Of a stretch of DNA of 64,000 nt, positions 54,201 to 61,537 are shown in pieces (within the stretch, counting starts at the first letter, position 1; each line of letters starts with the position of its first letter). Made by a program: the position numbers and the translations under genes. The notes under the pieces were generated by a model. It saw only the letters and a list, made by a program, of their open reading frames with translations. It was not told the origin of the DNA and did no database searches. The DNA is taken from assembly GCF_002101965.1 (NCBI RefSeq), contig NZ_LQQA01000015.1:310001-374000 (forward strand), written 5' to 3'. The stretch is from Mycolicibacterium wolinskyi (lineage in GTDB: Bacteria; Actinomycetota; Actinomycetes; Mycobacteriales; Mycobacteriaceae).

Positions 54201-54254
54201 AGCAGACGCGTAGGTACCCGAGAACGCGCGTTCTCGGGTACCTACGTGTCTGTT
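54201..54254. repeat. Dispersed hairpin repeat, copy C (38-bp perfect palindrome)
   Basis: Positions 54209-54246 are a perfect 38-base palindrome centred at 54227/54228 (inner part CCGAGAACG-CGTTCTCGG), extended outward by AGCAGAC/GTCTGTT with one mismatch. It occupies the gap between the convergent ACAD and CGNR genes, ideal for a bidirectional terminator. It is related to copies A, B and D by the GCAGACGC ends and internal GGTACC. Confidence 0.8.
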
Positions 54255-54272
54255 CGGCAGTGAACGGCGGCT

Positions 54273-54884
54273 TCAGGCGTGCTCCCGGTGGCGTGAGACT
54301 TTCTCGCGGTTTCCGCAGATCTGCATGCTGCACCAACGGCGCTTGCCGCCGCGTGACGTGTCGAGGAACAGCCATTCGCAGCGAGGGCAGGAGCGTAGCC
54401 TTTCGCGAGGCAGGCTGTAAAAGCCTTCGATCGAGAGCATCGCCAGGACGGCCGCGACGGCGTCGGGGTCTCGCCAAAGAGCAAGGGCCAGTCGGGGCCT
54501 CGTGCCGTCCAGTTTGATCGCATTACCGGCAAGCCCGCGTGCGGCTGACGTGAAGAGAACACTCAACGCCTCCGCCGCGGGCGCCCTGTCCGCCGCGATC
54601 GCCCCGAAGATCGCGGCCGATGCCTCCCGCGCCGCGTGAACCTGCTGCACGAACGGTTCATCTGATATGCCGGAGACTGCCGCGGCCTCGCGAGCGCTGG
54701 CAAGCCCCGACGCTTTGAACCAGTTTCCGATGTCGCGGGCCGATTTCAGCAACTCGTTGTCGGGTTCGGGCACGCGCCGGTCGAACACGGCATTCGCGAG
54801 GTCGAGGGCGGGGTGTCCGCCGACGAAGTGCTCGGGTACCCATTTCGTCTCTGCGTCCGACACCGATGTAACCCCATTTCGCAT
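54273..54884 (-). CDS. CGNR zinc-finger regulator
   Basis: A 203-residue protein. The C-terminal CGNR zinc finger is complete (CPRCEWLFLDTSRGGKRRWC followed by SMQICGNREKVSRHR, about residues 164-200), and residues 20-160 form the stress-induced/ligand-like helical domain common to this family. It is presumed to be a DNA-binding regulator. It diverges from an alpha/beta hydrolase gene 88 bases away, which it probably controls. A GTTAC/GTAAC dyad lies at about 54893-54910 between them. Confidence 0.88.
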   Translation of the reverse strand: MRNGVTSVSDAETKWVPEHFVGGHPALDLANAVFDRRVPEPDNELLKSARDIGNWFKASGLASAREAAAVSGISDEPFVQQVHAAREASAAIFGAIAADRAPAAEALSVLFTSAARGLAGNAIKLDGTRPRLALALWRDPDAVAAVLAMLSIEGFYSLPRERLRSCPRCEWLFLDTSRGGKRRWCSMQICGNREKVSRHREHA

Positions 54885-54972
54885 GTTTAGCAGTTACGGC
54901 GAACGGTAACCGCTATAACGACCTTATCCGGTAGGCGGTGCGGCCGCCACGTCCGACAAGGAGAAACAGGAA

Positions 54973-55863
54973 ATGCACAGCTCGCGCCACAAGACCCGTC
55001 ACGAAACGATCGATGTCCACGGCTTGGACATCTTCCACCGGCATGCCGGAGACCCGAACATGCCGACAGTCCTCCTGCTGCACGGCTATCCGAACTCGTC
55101 TTACGCCTATCGCAACCTCATCGAGCCGTTGGCGGAATCCGCCTATGTCGTTGCGCCGGATCTGCCGGGCTCCGGATTCTCCTCCGCGCCCTCCGGAGAC
55201 GCATTCGACTACACCTTCGAGAACCTCGCCGACACGGTCGACGCCTTCCTCGATGCGCTGGGTGTCGACAGGTTCTTCCTGTTCGTCACGGATTTCGGGA
55301 CGCCCGTCGGCTACCACCTCGCCACGCGCCGGCCGGACCGGATCCGTGGCCTGATCGTGCAGAACGGCAATACCCACGACGAGGGGCTCGGGCCGGACTG
55401 GGACGCTCCGAAGGCATACTTCGCCGATCCCACCGAGGAGAACCGGGCAAAGCTCACCGAATGGATGAATTTCGAGACAACCCGATACCAGTACATCGGC
55501 AACCAGCCCGAGCGCGTGGCATGCCTCTATCCTCCCGAGGGCTGGCACCTGGACTGGGAGCGCCTGTCGCGGCCGGGAATCACCGACATTCAGTTCCAGA
55601 TCTTCTCCGACTACGGGTCACACATCGCGCGATTCCCGACCATCAGGTCCTACCACCGCGATCACCAGCCGCCCTGCCTTCTGTTGTGGGGCAGGCACGA
55701 TCCGTTCTTCGATCTCAACGAAATCATGGCCTACAACGAGGTTCTCGAGTCGCTGGAGATCCACGTCTTCGAAAGCGGCCATCAGCTGTTGGAAACCCAT
55801 CCCCACGAATGTGCCGATCTCATCGCCCGTTTCATGCTCGATGTCGAGGCCGGACGGCTGTGA
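54973..55863 (+). CDS. Alpha/beta hydrolase, epoxide-hydrolase/dehalogenase-like
   Basis: A 296-residue hydrolase. HGYPNSSYAYRNL carries the HGxP oxyanion motif near residue 37, and the nucleophile elbow reads VTDFGTPVGYHLA near 107, with Asp instead of Ser. That points to epoxide hydrolase or haloalkane dehalogenase chemistry through an ester intermediate. The acid and base are in LLWGRHDPFFD and FESGHQLLETH. Single gene divergent from the CGNR regulator. Substrate unknown. Confidence 0.82.
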   Translation: MHSSRHKTRHETIDVHGLDIFHRHAGDPNMPTVLLLHGYPNSSYAYRNLIEPLAESAYVVAPDLPGSGFSSAPSGDAFDYTFENLADTVDAFLDALGVDRFFLFVTDFGTPVGYHLATRRPDRIRGLIVQNGNTHDEGLGPDWDAPKAYFADPTEENRAKLTEWMNFETTRYQYIGNQPERVACLYPPEGWHLDWERLSRPGITDIQFQIFSDYGSHIARFPTIRSYHRDHQPPCLLLWGRHDPFFDLNEIMAYNEVLESLEIHVFESGHQLLETHPHECADLIARFMLDVEAGRL

Positions 55864-55893
55864 GGACTGCGCCGGAGATTCACTCACCCATGC

Positions 55894-58221
55894 TCAGCGG
55901 TGAACCAGGCGCGATTCGGAATCGCCTGCCGACAGCTGGCGGTTGAGCTGATCACCTTCGATGTCGAGATCGGGAAGGACCCGCTCAAGGCGTTTGGGCA
56001 GCCACCAGGCATGATCGCCGAGCATCGACATCACGGCCGGCACCACGGTCATCCGCACGACGAAGGCGTCGGTCAGGACACCGAAGGCCAGCGCGAAGCC
56101 GATCTGCTTGATCATCGGGTCGGCGTTGAACACGAAGCCGGCGAACACCGACATCATGATGACGGCCGCTGCGACGACGACGCGGCTCGCCTGGGCGAAC
56201 CCGTGGGTTACGGCGGCGTCGCCGCGGTGCCCGTGCACATGCGCTTCCTTCATCGACGACACCAGGAACACCTCGTAATCCATTGCGAGCCCGTAGAGGA
56301 CGCCGACCACGATGATCGGCAGCAGGCTCAGGATCGGCCCGGTGGCGCTGAGGCCGAACAGCTCCTGGAACCAGCCCCATTGGAACAGCGCGGTGGTGGC
56401 GCCGAATGTGGCGAGCACACTCAGCAGGAATCCGAGGGTGGCCTTGACCGGCACGGCGATCGAGCGGAACACGACCAGCAGGACCAGCAATGAGAGGCCG
56501 ACCACGACACCGATGTACAGCGGCACGGCCTCGGCGAGTCGGTCTGTGGTGTCGACACCCATCGCGGTGATGCCGGTGACACCCAGGTCGACGTTGCGCA
56601 GTTCGGCCAGCGGACCGGCGTGCGCGCGGATGTCACGGACGAGCTGTGCGGTCGCGTCGTCGGTGGGGCCGTCGGCCGGGACCACCGAGAACAACGCGAA
56701 TTCCTCGTCGTCACTGACCTTTTGCAGGCTCACCGATTCGACGCCGGGCAGACGCTGGAGGTCGCCGTTGGTGCTCACCAGATCGGCGGTCGACAGCTTG
56801 GTGTTGCCGGCCGCCGGCTCGGCGACCACGATCAGCGGGCCGTTGTAGCCGTCGCCGTAGTGGGTGGCGACCAGGTCGTAGCTCTCGCGCTGTGGCGTGC
56901 CCTCGTTGTAGCTGGAGCCCGCGGGCAGCCCGAGAGACATGTTCAGTGCGGGAAGGGCCAGCAGTGCGGCGACGACGACACCGCCAATCGCGACCGGCAC
57001 GCGGTGGCGCAGCACGGCGCTGACCCAGGCCGTCGCGAAGCGGTGATTCGAATTGTCTTGTGAGGATTGGTTGTTGCGAGCCTTCTCGGAGCAGATCCGC
57101 TCACCGACGAGTCCGAGCAGCGCGGGCAGCAGGGTCAGTGATGCGATGACCGCGACGACCACGGTGCCTGCCGCGGCGAGCGCCATCGGCGTCAGCAGGG
57201 AGATCCCGACCACAGTCAGCGCGACGAGCGCGATGACCACCGTCGTACCCGCGAAAACCACGGCGCTGCCCGCAGTGCCGATCGCACGGCCGGCCGCCTC
57301 GGCGGCACTCAAGCCCTTGTCGAGGATCAGGCGACGCTGCCGGTTGACGATGAACATCGCGTAGTCGATGCCGACGGCGAGGCCGAGCATCAATGCCAGA
57401 ACTGCGGTCATCGACTGCATGTTGACCAAATGCGAGAACAGGAACGTTGCGCCGACACCGATGGCAACCGAGCTGAGCGCGGTGGCCAGCGGCAGGCCCG
57501 CGGCGACCAGCGAGCCGAGCGTGATGATCAGCACGAGTGCGGCGACCGCCAAGCCGATGACCTCGCCTGCGCCGACGAGTTCGGGCATTTCGACCATGCT
57601 CGCCGAGGGCAGCACGTTGATGTCGGTGTGTGCCACCGCGTCACGCGCGGCGTCGACGGTGTGCTCGACCGTGCCGGTGGGCAGCTCGGCTGTTTGCTTG
57701 TCGAACTGGAACTGGTACAGCGCAGCCGCACCGTCGGCGGAAATCAGGACGCCTGGTACCGGCTGTCCGTTCATGACCAACGGCCGAGGGGCGTCTGCGG
57801 CTGCCGGCGCGGCGGTCTGCGTCTTGGCGATCGCTGCCGACGCGGCCAGCGTCGGGCTTGCCGGACCTTTGGCGAGTTCGGCCTGGGCCAGCTTGGCCGG
57901 ATCGAGCACGTGGTCGGTATGCGAAACAGCGTCGACCGCACGCAGCAGTGCGGCGCGGTTGTCGCCGTCATCCATGCGCTGACCCTCGGGCGCGGCGAAG
58001 GCGATCAGGCCTTGCCCTCCGGACGATTCCGGCATGCGCTGCGCCAGGTCGTCGATCACCTCTTGAGCGGGCGTGCCGTTGATGCGCATCTCGTTGGAGA
58101 TCTTCGGCGGGTTGAGTACGAGGAACCCGGCCACGACCCCGATCAGCGCCAACCAGCTGCCGATGACGAGCCATGGGCGGCCGAACGCGAAGCGTCCCAG
58201 GCGGTATAGAAAGGTCGACAT
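55894..58221 (-). CDS. MmpL/RND-family transporter
   Basis: A 775-residue inner-membrane transporter. One hydrophobic helix (LVIGSWLALIGVVAGFLVL) precedes a periplasmic domain, then two blocks of helices separated by a second periplasmic domain. The proton-relay Asp-Tyr pairs are visible in GLAVGIDYAMFIVNRQRR and YGLAMDYEVFLVSS. Shorter than MmpL3-type proteins, closer to drug or lipid exporters of the MMPL family. It diverges from a tetR gene 104 bases away with a palindrome between them. Confidence 0.92.
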   Translation of the reverse strand: MSTFLYRLGRFAFGRPWLVIGSWLALIGVVAGFLVLNPPKISNEMRINGTPAQEVIDDLAQRMPESSGGQGLIAFAAPEGQRMDDGDNRAALLRAVDAVSHTDHVLDPAKLAQAELAKGPASPTLAASAAIAKTQTAAPAAADAPRPLVMNGQPVPGVLISADGAAALYQFQFDKQTAELPTGTVEHTVDAARDAVAHTDINVLPSASMVEMPELVGAGEVIGLAVAALVLIITLGSLVAAGLPLATALSSVAIGVGATFLFSHLVNMQSMTAVLALMLGLAVGIDYAMFIVNRQRRLILDKGLSAAEAAGRAIGTAGSAVVFAGTTVVIALVALTVVGISLLTPMALAAAGTVVVAVIASLTLLPALLGLVGERICSEKARNNQSSQDNSNHRFATAWVSAVLRHRVPVAIGGVVVAALLALPALNMSLGLPAGSSYNEGTPQRESYDLVATHYGDGYNGPLIVVAEPAAGNTKLSTADLVSTNGDLQRLPGVESVSLQKVSDDEEFALFSVVPADGPTDDATAQLVRDIRAHAGPLAELRNVDLGVTGITAMGVDTTDRLAEAVPLYIGVVVGLSLLVLLVVFRSIAVPVKATLGFLLSVLATFGATTALFQWGWFQELFGLSATGPILSLLPIIVVGVLYGLAMDYEVFLVSSMKEAHVHGHRGDAAVTHGFAQASRVVVAAAVIMMSVFAGFVFNADPMIKQIGFALAFGVLTDAFVVRMTVVPAVMSMLGDHAWWLPKRLERVLPDLDIEGDQLNRQLSAGDSESRLVHR

Positions 58222-58236
58222 ATAAGTGAGAGTAGG

Positions 58237-58251
58237 CTCCCAATATGGGAG
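58237..58251. promoter_or_regulatory. Palindromic operator between mmpL and tetR
   Basis: CTCCCA-ATA-TGGGAG is a 6-3-6 perfect dyad 15 bases upstream of the mmpL ATG, where it would cover the mmpL transcription or translation start. With a divergent tetR gene at 58326, it is the likely operator of that TetR. Confidence 0.65.
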
Positions 58252-58325
58252 TCAGCTATCATTTGTTGCCAAGCCCACCACCGGCGTACGGGCATGACCT
58301 ACGCCACGTCCGTTGAACTGGAGAA

Positions 58326-58913
58326 ATGACCGCACGTACCGATCGTCGCCGTTCAGACGCATACGCCAACGAAAGTCGAATCATCGCCGCCGCGCGCGAG
58401 ATCTTCGCCGCCGACGGGGCGGCCGCCACGCTGACGCAGGTGGCGGCTCGTGCCGGGGTGGGTAATGCGACGTTGTATCGCCATTTCCCGAATCGGCAGG
58501 CGCTCGCTGCGGCGGTGTATGAGGACGTTTTCGCGACCGAGATCGAGCCGGTGGTCATGGAGTTGGTCGACAGTGACGCGCCCCGCGAGGCGTTCATCGA
58601 CGTCATAGAGCGCATGGCCGAGCTCATGTACGCGCAGCGTCCGTTGCTGCCGTCGTTGGACCACCTGACCGAGCTCACGTCCCGGCTGTTCGGCAGGAAG
58701 CGTGAACTTCTCGAGGCGGTGGTGCGGCGGGGCCAGGAAGTGGGTGAGCTACGCACCGATCTCACTGTCGAGGATGTGCCCACGTTCGTCGCGATGGTGA
58801 CGGCGGCCTCCGTCGCACTCGAGCAGCCCCCGGCACTACGGCGCCGCTATCTGAGCCTCATGCTCGACGCGCTCAACCCGGCCGATGCCCAACCGCTGCC
58901 GCCGTTGCCCTAG
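58326..58913 (+). CDS. TetR-family regulator of the MmpL transporter
   Basis: A 195-residue TetR protein with HTH at about residues 14-58 (LTQVAARAGVGNATLYRHFP) and a C-terminal ligand domain of the type found with efflux regulators. Its position divergent from mmpL and the dyad at 58237-58251 suggest a local repressor. Its TAG stop and the TAG of the converging amidohydrolase gene share one CTAG at 58910-58913. Confidence 0.88.
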   Translation: MTARTDRRRSDAYANESRIIAAAREIFAADGAAATLTQVAARAGVGNATLYRHFPNRQALAAAVYEDVFATEIEPVVMELVDSDAPREAFIDVIERMAELMYAQRPLLPSLDHLTELTSRLFGRKRELLEAVVRRGQEVGELRTDLTVEDVPTFVAMVTAASVALEQPPALRRRYLSLMLDALNPADAQPLPPLP

Positions 58914-60142
58914 GCGCCGGCCAATACGGGAGGTTTGGCGGCCTCGGGGTCGGGGTTGGCGATCGGCAGGCCCATGAACCGTCGAGCGTTGTCACCCATG
59001 AAGTCGTAGGTCCGTCGCCGATCCATGCCCTCGGCGTATTTCCAGAATCCCTTGGGCTCGGCCAGCCCCTCCGGGTGTGGGTAATCCGAGCCGAACAGCA
59101 CGCGGTCCCAGCCGACCGTCTCGACCACGTCCGACACACAGCCCTCCCAGAACGGGCTGACCCAGATGTTGCGCCGAAACACGTCATGCGGGTGTTCGGG
59201 GAAGTTCTGCGGCATTTTCTTGTACAGATCGGCGAAATCGTGGAACAGCGGGAAAATCCAACTGCTGCCGTTCTCGACGCTCGCGATACGGAGTTTGGGG
59301 AATCGCGTCAGCGTGCCGTGGCAGATCAGCGCGGTGATCATGTCGGCGATTTCGCGGTGGCCCAGCACCATCCAGCGAAAGGCGCTCTGGGTCATGAAGT
59401 TCTGCGTGGACGGCGGCTCCCACTTGCCGACGTAGTCGTCGAGCGGCGGGAAGCTGGCATGTAGCACGATCGGCAGCCCGGCGGCCTCGACGTCGCGCCA
59501 GAACGGGTCGAATTCCGGAAGCGCGGGGGAGCGCCACCCGTGCAGACCGTTGACCGGGCCAGGCTTGATCAATGCGACCTTGGCGCCGTTGGCCAAGATG
59601 TATTCCAATTCTCGTTGCGCCGCATCGACTTCGGACAAGTTGATGATCGGCGTGGAGAACACCCGGTTGTCGAAGTTGTAGGTCCAGTGCTCGAGGATCC
59701 ACTCGTTGAGCGCGTGGATGATCGCGAGTGTCAGCTGTGGGTCATCGGCGCTCGAGTGCTCGACGAGGCTGCCCACCGTCGGGTAGTTGAGCGCCTCGAC
59801 GACGCCCTGGCGGTCGAGTTCGGCGATGCGGTCCTCGGGGTTGCGGGTGGCCGCGGGCGCCTCGATGGCCTTGCCCTGCATCTCGCGCAAGGTCAGTCCC
59901 TCGGTGTTCTCACCGGCGAAGAACTTCTCGTGCGCGCCTGGCGCGGCGACCCGCTCGAACGTCGGGTTGGGGATGAAGTCGGTGACCCGGTTGTTGATCA
60001 CGACTCGGGTCTGGCGGCCGATCTGGGCGTACTGGACGGCACGCCGGTAGCGCTCGGGAAGAAACTTCGTCAGCGCATCGCCGGTCTCGTACATGTGCTG
60101 ATCGGCATCGAATATCGGTGCGTCCCTGAACTGTTCAGCCAC
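58910..60142 (-). CDS. Amidohydrolase family protein C
   Basis: A 410-residue amidohydrolase-2 protein, paralogous to the 48248 gene. Metal motif DADQHMYE at residues 11-18, DFIPNPTFERV near 56, metal/catalytic His in VLHASFPP and ICHGTLTRFPK, and the aspartate in LFGSDYPHPEG near 360. It lies upstream of hairpin copy D and is read in the same direction as the Ltp-type gene at 60227-61375, whose operon it probably closes. Confidence 0.86.
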   Translation of the reverse strand: MAEQFRDAPIFDADQHMYETGDALTKFLPERYRRAVQYAQIGRQTRVVINNRVTDFIPNPTFERVAAPGAHEKFFAGENTEGLTLREMQGKAIEAPAATRNPEDRIAELDRQGVVEALNYPTVGSLVEHSSADDPQLTLAIIHALNEWILEHWTYNFDNRVFSTPIINLSEVDAAQRELEYILANGAKVALIKPGPVNGLHGWRSPALPEFDPFWRDVEAAGLPIVLHASFPPLDDYVGKWEPPSTQNFMTQSAFRWMVLGHREIADMITALICHGTLTRFPKLRIASVENGSSWIFPLFHDFADLYKKMPQNFPEHPHDVFRRNIWVSPFWEGCVSDVVETVGWDRVLFGSDYPHPEGLAEPKGFWKYAEGMDRRRTYDFMGDNARRFMGLPIANPDPEAAKPPVLAGA

Positions 60143-60164
60143 GTCCGTGGGTTCCTTTCTCCCG

Positions 60165-60222
60165 CGAGCAGACGCGCGGGTACCCCGGAAAACGCATTCC
60201 GAGGTACCTGCGCGTCTGCTCG
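60165..60222. repeat. Dispersed hairpin repeat, copy D
   Basis: Perfect 13-base arms CGAGCAGACGCGC (60165-60177) and GCGCGTCTGCTCG (60210-60222), with inner GGTACC blocks and GGAA/TTCC near the loop. It lies between two genes of the same strand, 4 bases after the Ltp stop in transcription order and 22 bases before the amidohydrolase start. It therefore cannot be simply a convergent-gene terminator. Confidence 0.8.
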
Positions 60223-60226
60223 GCCA

Positions 60227-61375
60227 TCAAAGTGTCAGGACTGTTGCGCCGGCAGTGCCTGGCGCGCCGTAGAGTTGAGCGAATCCGACCTTCGGTTCAC
60301 CGGGCACCTGGCGGTCGCCGGCTTCGCCGCGGAGCTGGCGCACGAGTTCGTGGATCTGGCGCAGGCCCGATGCTCCGATCGGTTCCCCGTTGGCGATGAG
60401 CCCGCCGTCGGTGTTGACCGGAAGCGATCCGCCGATCTCGGTGGCACCGTCGGCCAGCAGCTTCTCCTGGTCGCCGTCGGCGCAGAAGCCGCACTCGGCC
60501 ATGTGGATGATCTCGGCGCCGGCGTCGGTGTCCTGCAATTGCACGATGTCGACGTCTTCCGGTGCGACACCGGCCTTCTCGAATGCGGCACGTGCGGCGT
60601 ACACCGTCGGCGCGACATCCTCTTCGACGGGCGCGCACGTGGTGTTGACCTCGTAGGCGCCGTAGCGGCGCGTGCGGACCTCCACGGCTTTCAGATAGAC
60701 CGGCTTGTCGGTGTAGCGGTGCGCGATGTCTGCCCGGCACATCACCACCGCGGCGGCGCCTTCGTCGGGTGCGCAGAACATGTATTGGGTCAGCGGGTAA
60801 TTGAGCATGGTCGAGTTGAGGATGTCGTCCTCACTGATCGGCTTGCGCCGGAAGGCGTTCGGGTTCAGCGCCCCGTTGCGGAAGTTCTTGGCCGCGACCC
60901 TGGCCAAGGTGCGCTGGGAGATGTTGTGGTCGTGCAGATAGCGGTTGGCCTTCATGCCGAAGAACTGCGTGGTGAGATACTGGCCGTTCTCGGCGTACCA
61001 GCTCGGCATCCCCACCAGTGCGGGATCCTCGGTGAACGCGCCGCGCGGGTGCTTGTCGAGGCCGACGGCGATGCCGATGTCGTAGTCGCCGAGCCGAATT
61101 CCGTCGGCGCACGCCTTGGTGGCGCTGGCTGCGGTGGCGCACGCGTTGAACACATTGGTGAACGGAATCCCCGACAGGCCGACCATGCCGACGATGGCGT
61201 CCGGGTTGGCCACCGTCCAACTGCCGCCGGTGGCGGCGCCGATGTCCTTCCACTCCACGCCGGCGTCGGCGACCGCGGCGAAGATCGCGTCGACACCCAT
61301 CTGCATGGCGGACTTGCCCTCGAATCGGCCGAACGGGTGGATGCCGACTCCGATGATGGCGACGTCGTTGATCAT
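60227..61375 (-). CDS. Lipid-transfer-type thiolase (Ltp/SCP2-thiolase-like)
   Basis: A 382-residue thiolase-fold protein starting at the ATG 61373-61375. Cys79 is in VFNACATAASATKAC. The usual GHP histidine region reads LIANGEPIGASGLRQ, with Glu in place of His, a feature of the lipid-transfer branch, some members of which (Ltp2) act as retro-aldolases rather than thiolases and need a DUF35 partner. In the ATGA overlap immediately upstream sits a 32-codon frame that looks like a collapsed DUF35 gene. Confidence 0.87.
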   Translation of the reverse strand: MINDVAIIGVGIHPFGRFEGKSAMQMGVDAIFAAVADAGVEWKDIGAATGGSWTVANPDAIVGMVGLSGIPFTNVFNACATAASATKACADGIRLGDYDIGIAVGLDKHPRGAFTEDPALVGMPSWYAENGQYLTTQFFGMKANRYLHDHNISQRTLARVAAKNFRNGALNPNAFRRKPISEDDILNSTMLNYPLTQYMFCAPDEGAAAVVMCRADIAHRYTDKPVYLKAVEVRTRRYGAYEVNTTCAPVEEDVAPTVYAARAAFEKAGVAPEDVDIVQLQDTDAGAEIIHMAECGFCADGDQEKLLADGATEIGGSLPVNTDGGLIANGEPIGASGLRQIHELVRQLRGEAGDRQVPGEPKVGFAQLYGAPGTAGATVLTL

Positions 61376-61470
61376 TTGTCGGTCCCTTGTGGTGTGAAGG
61401 CGAAGGTGATGATGAGCTGGGGGTTCTCCTCGGGCCAGGTGGAGATCTCCGGCGCCAAAGCCTTCTGCAT
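61372..61470 (-). pseudogene. 32-codon remnant of a DUF35 zinc-ribbon/OB-fold gene
   Basis: An ATG at 61468-61470 with a strong TCCTCC-complement Shine-Dalgarno (61479-61484) opens a 32-codon frame ending in an ATGA overlap with the Ltp gene. The first part (ALAPEISTWPEENPQLI) resembles the N terminus of DUF35 OB-fold partners of lipid-transfer thiolases, and the end (ITFAFTPQGTDK) resembles their C terminus; the roughly 100 residues with the zinc ribbon and OB fold are missing. The simplest reading is an in-frame internal deletion that kept the translation signals. Identification is by eye and tentative. Confidence 0.5.
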
Positions 61471-61508
61471 ACGTCGAATCCTCCCTGTTCAACCGAAACG
61501 GTGAAGCA

Positions 61509-61525
61509 ACTGTAACTCTTACAGT
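61509..61525. promoter_or_regulatory. 17-bp island operator, site 4 (perfect)
   Basis: ACTGTAA-CTC-TTACAGT is a perfect 7-3-7 dyad, 12 bases before the GTG of the oxidoreductase gene and 38 bases from the minus-strand DUF35 remnant, so it can control both directions. Confidence 0.75.
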
Positions 61526-61537
61526 AACCTAGTCCCG

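Noticed and set aside
54893..54920. A sixth copy of the 17-bp island operator before the CGNR-linked hydrolase
   Set aside because: ACGGTAA is present but the right arm (CTATAAC) matches at only three positions, too weak to include.
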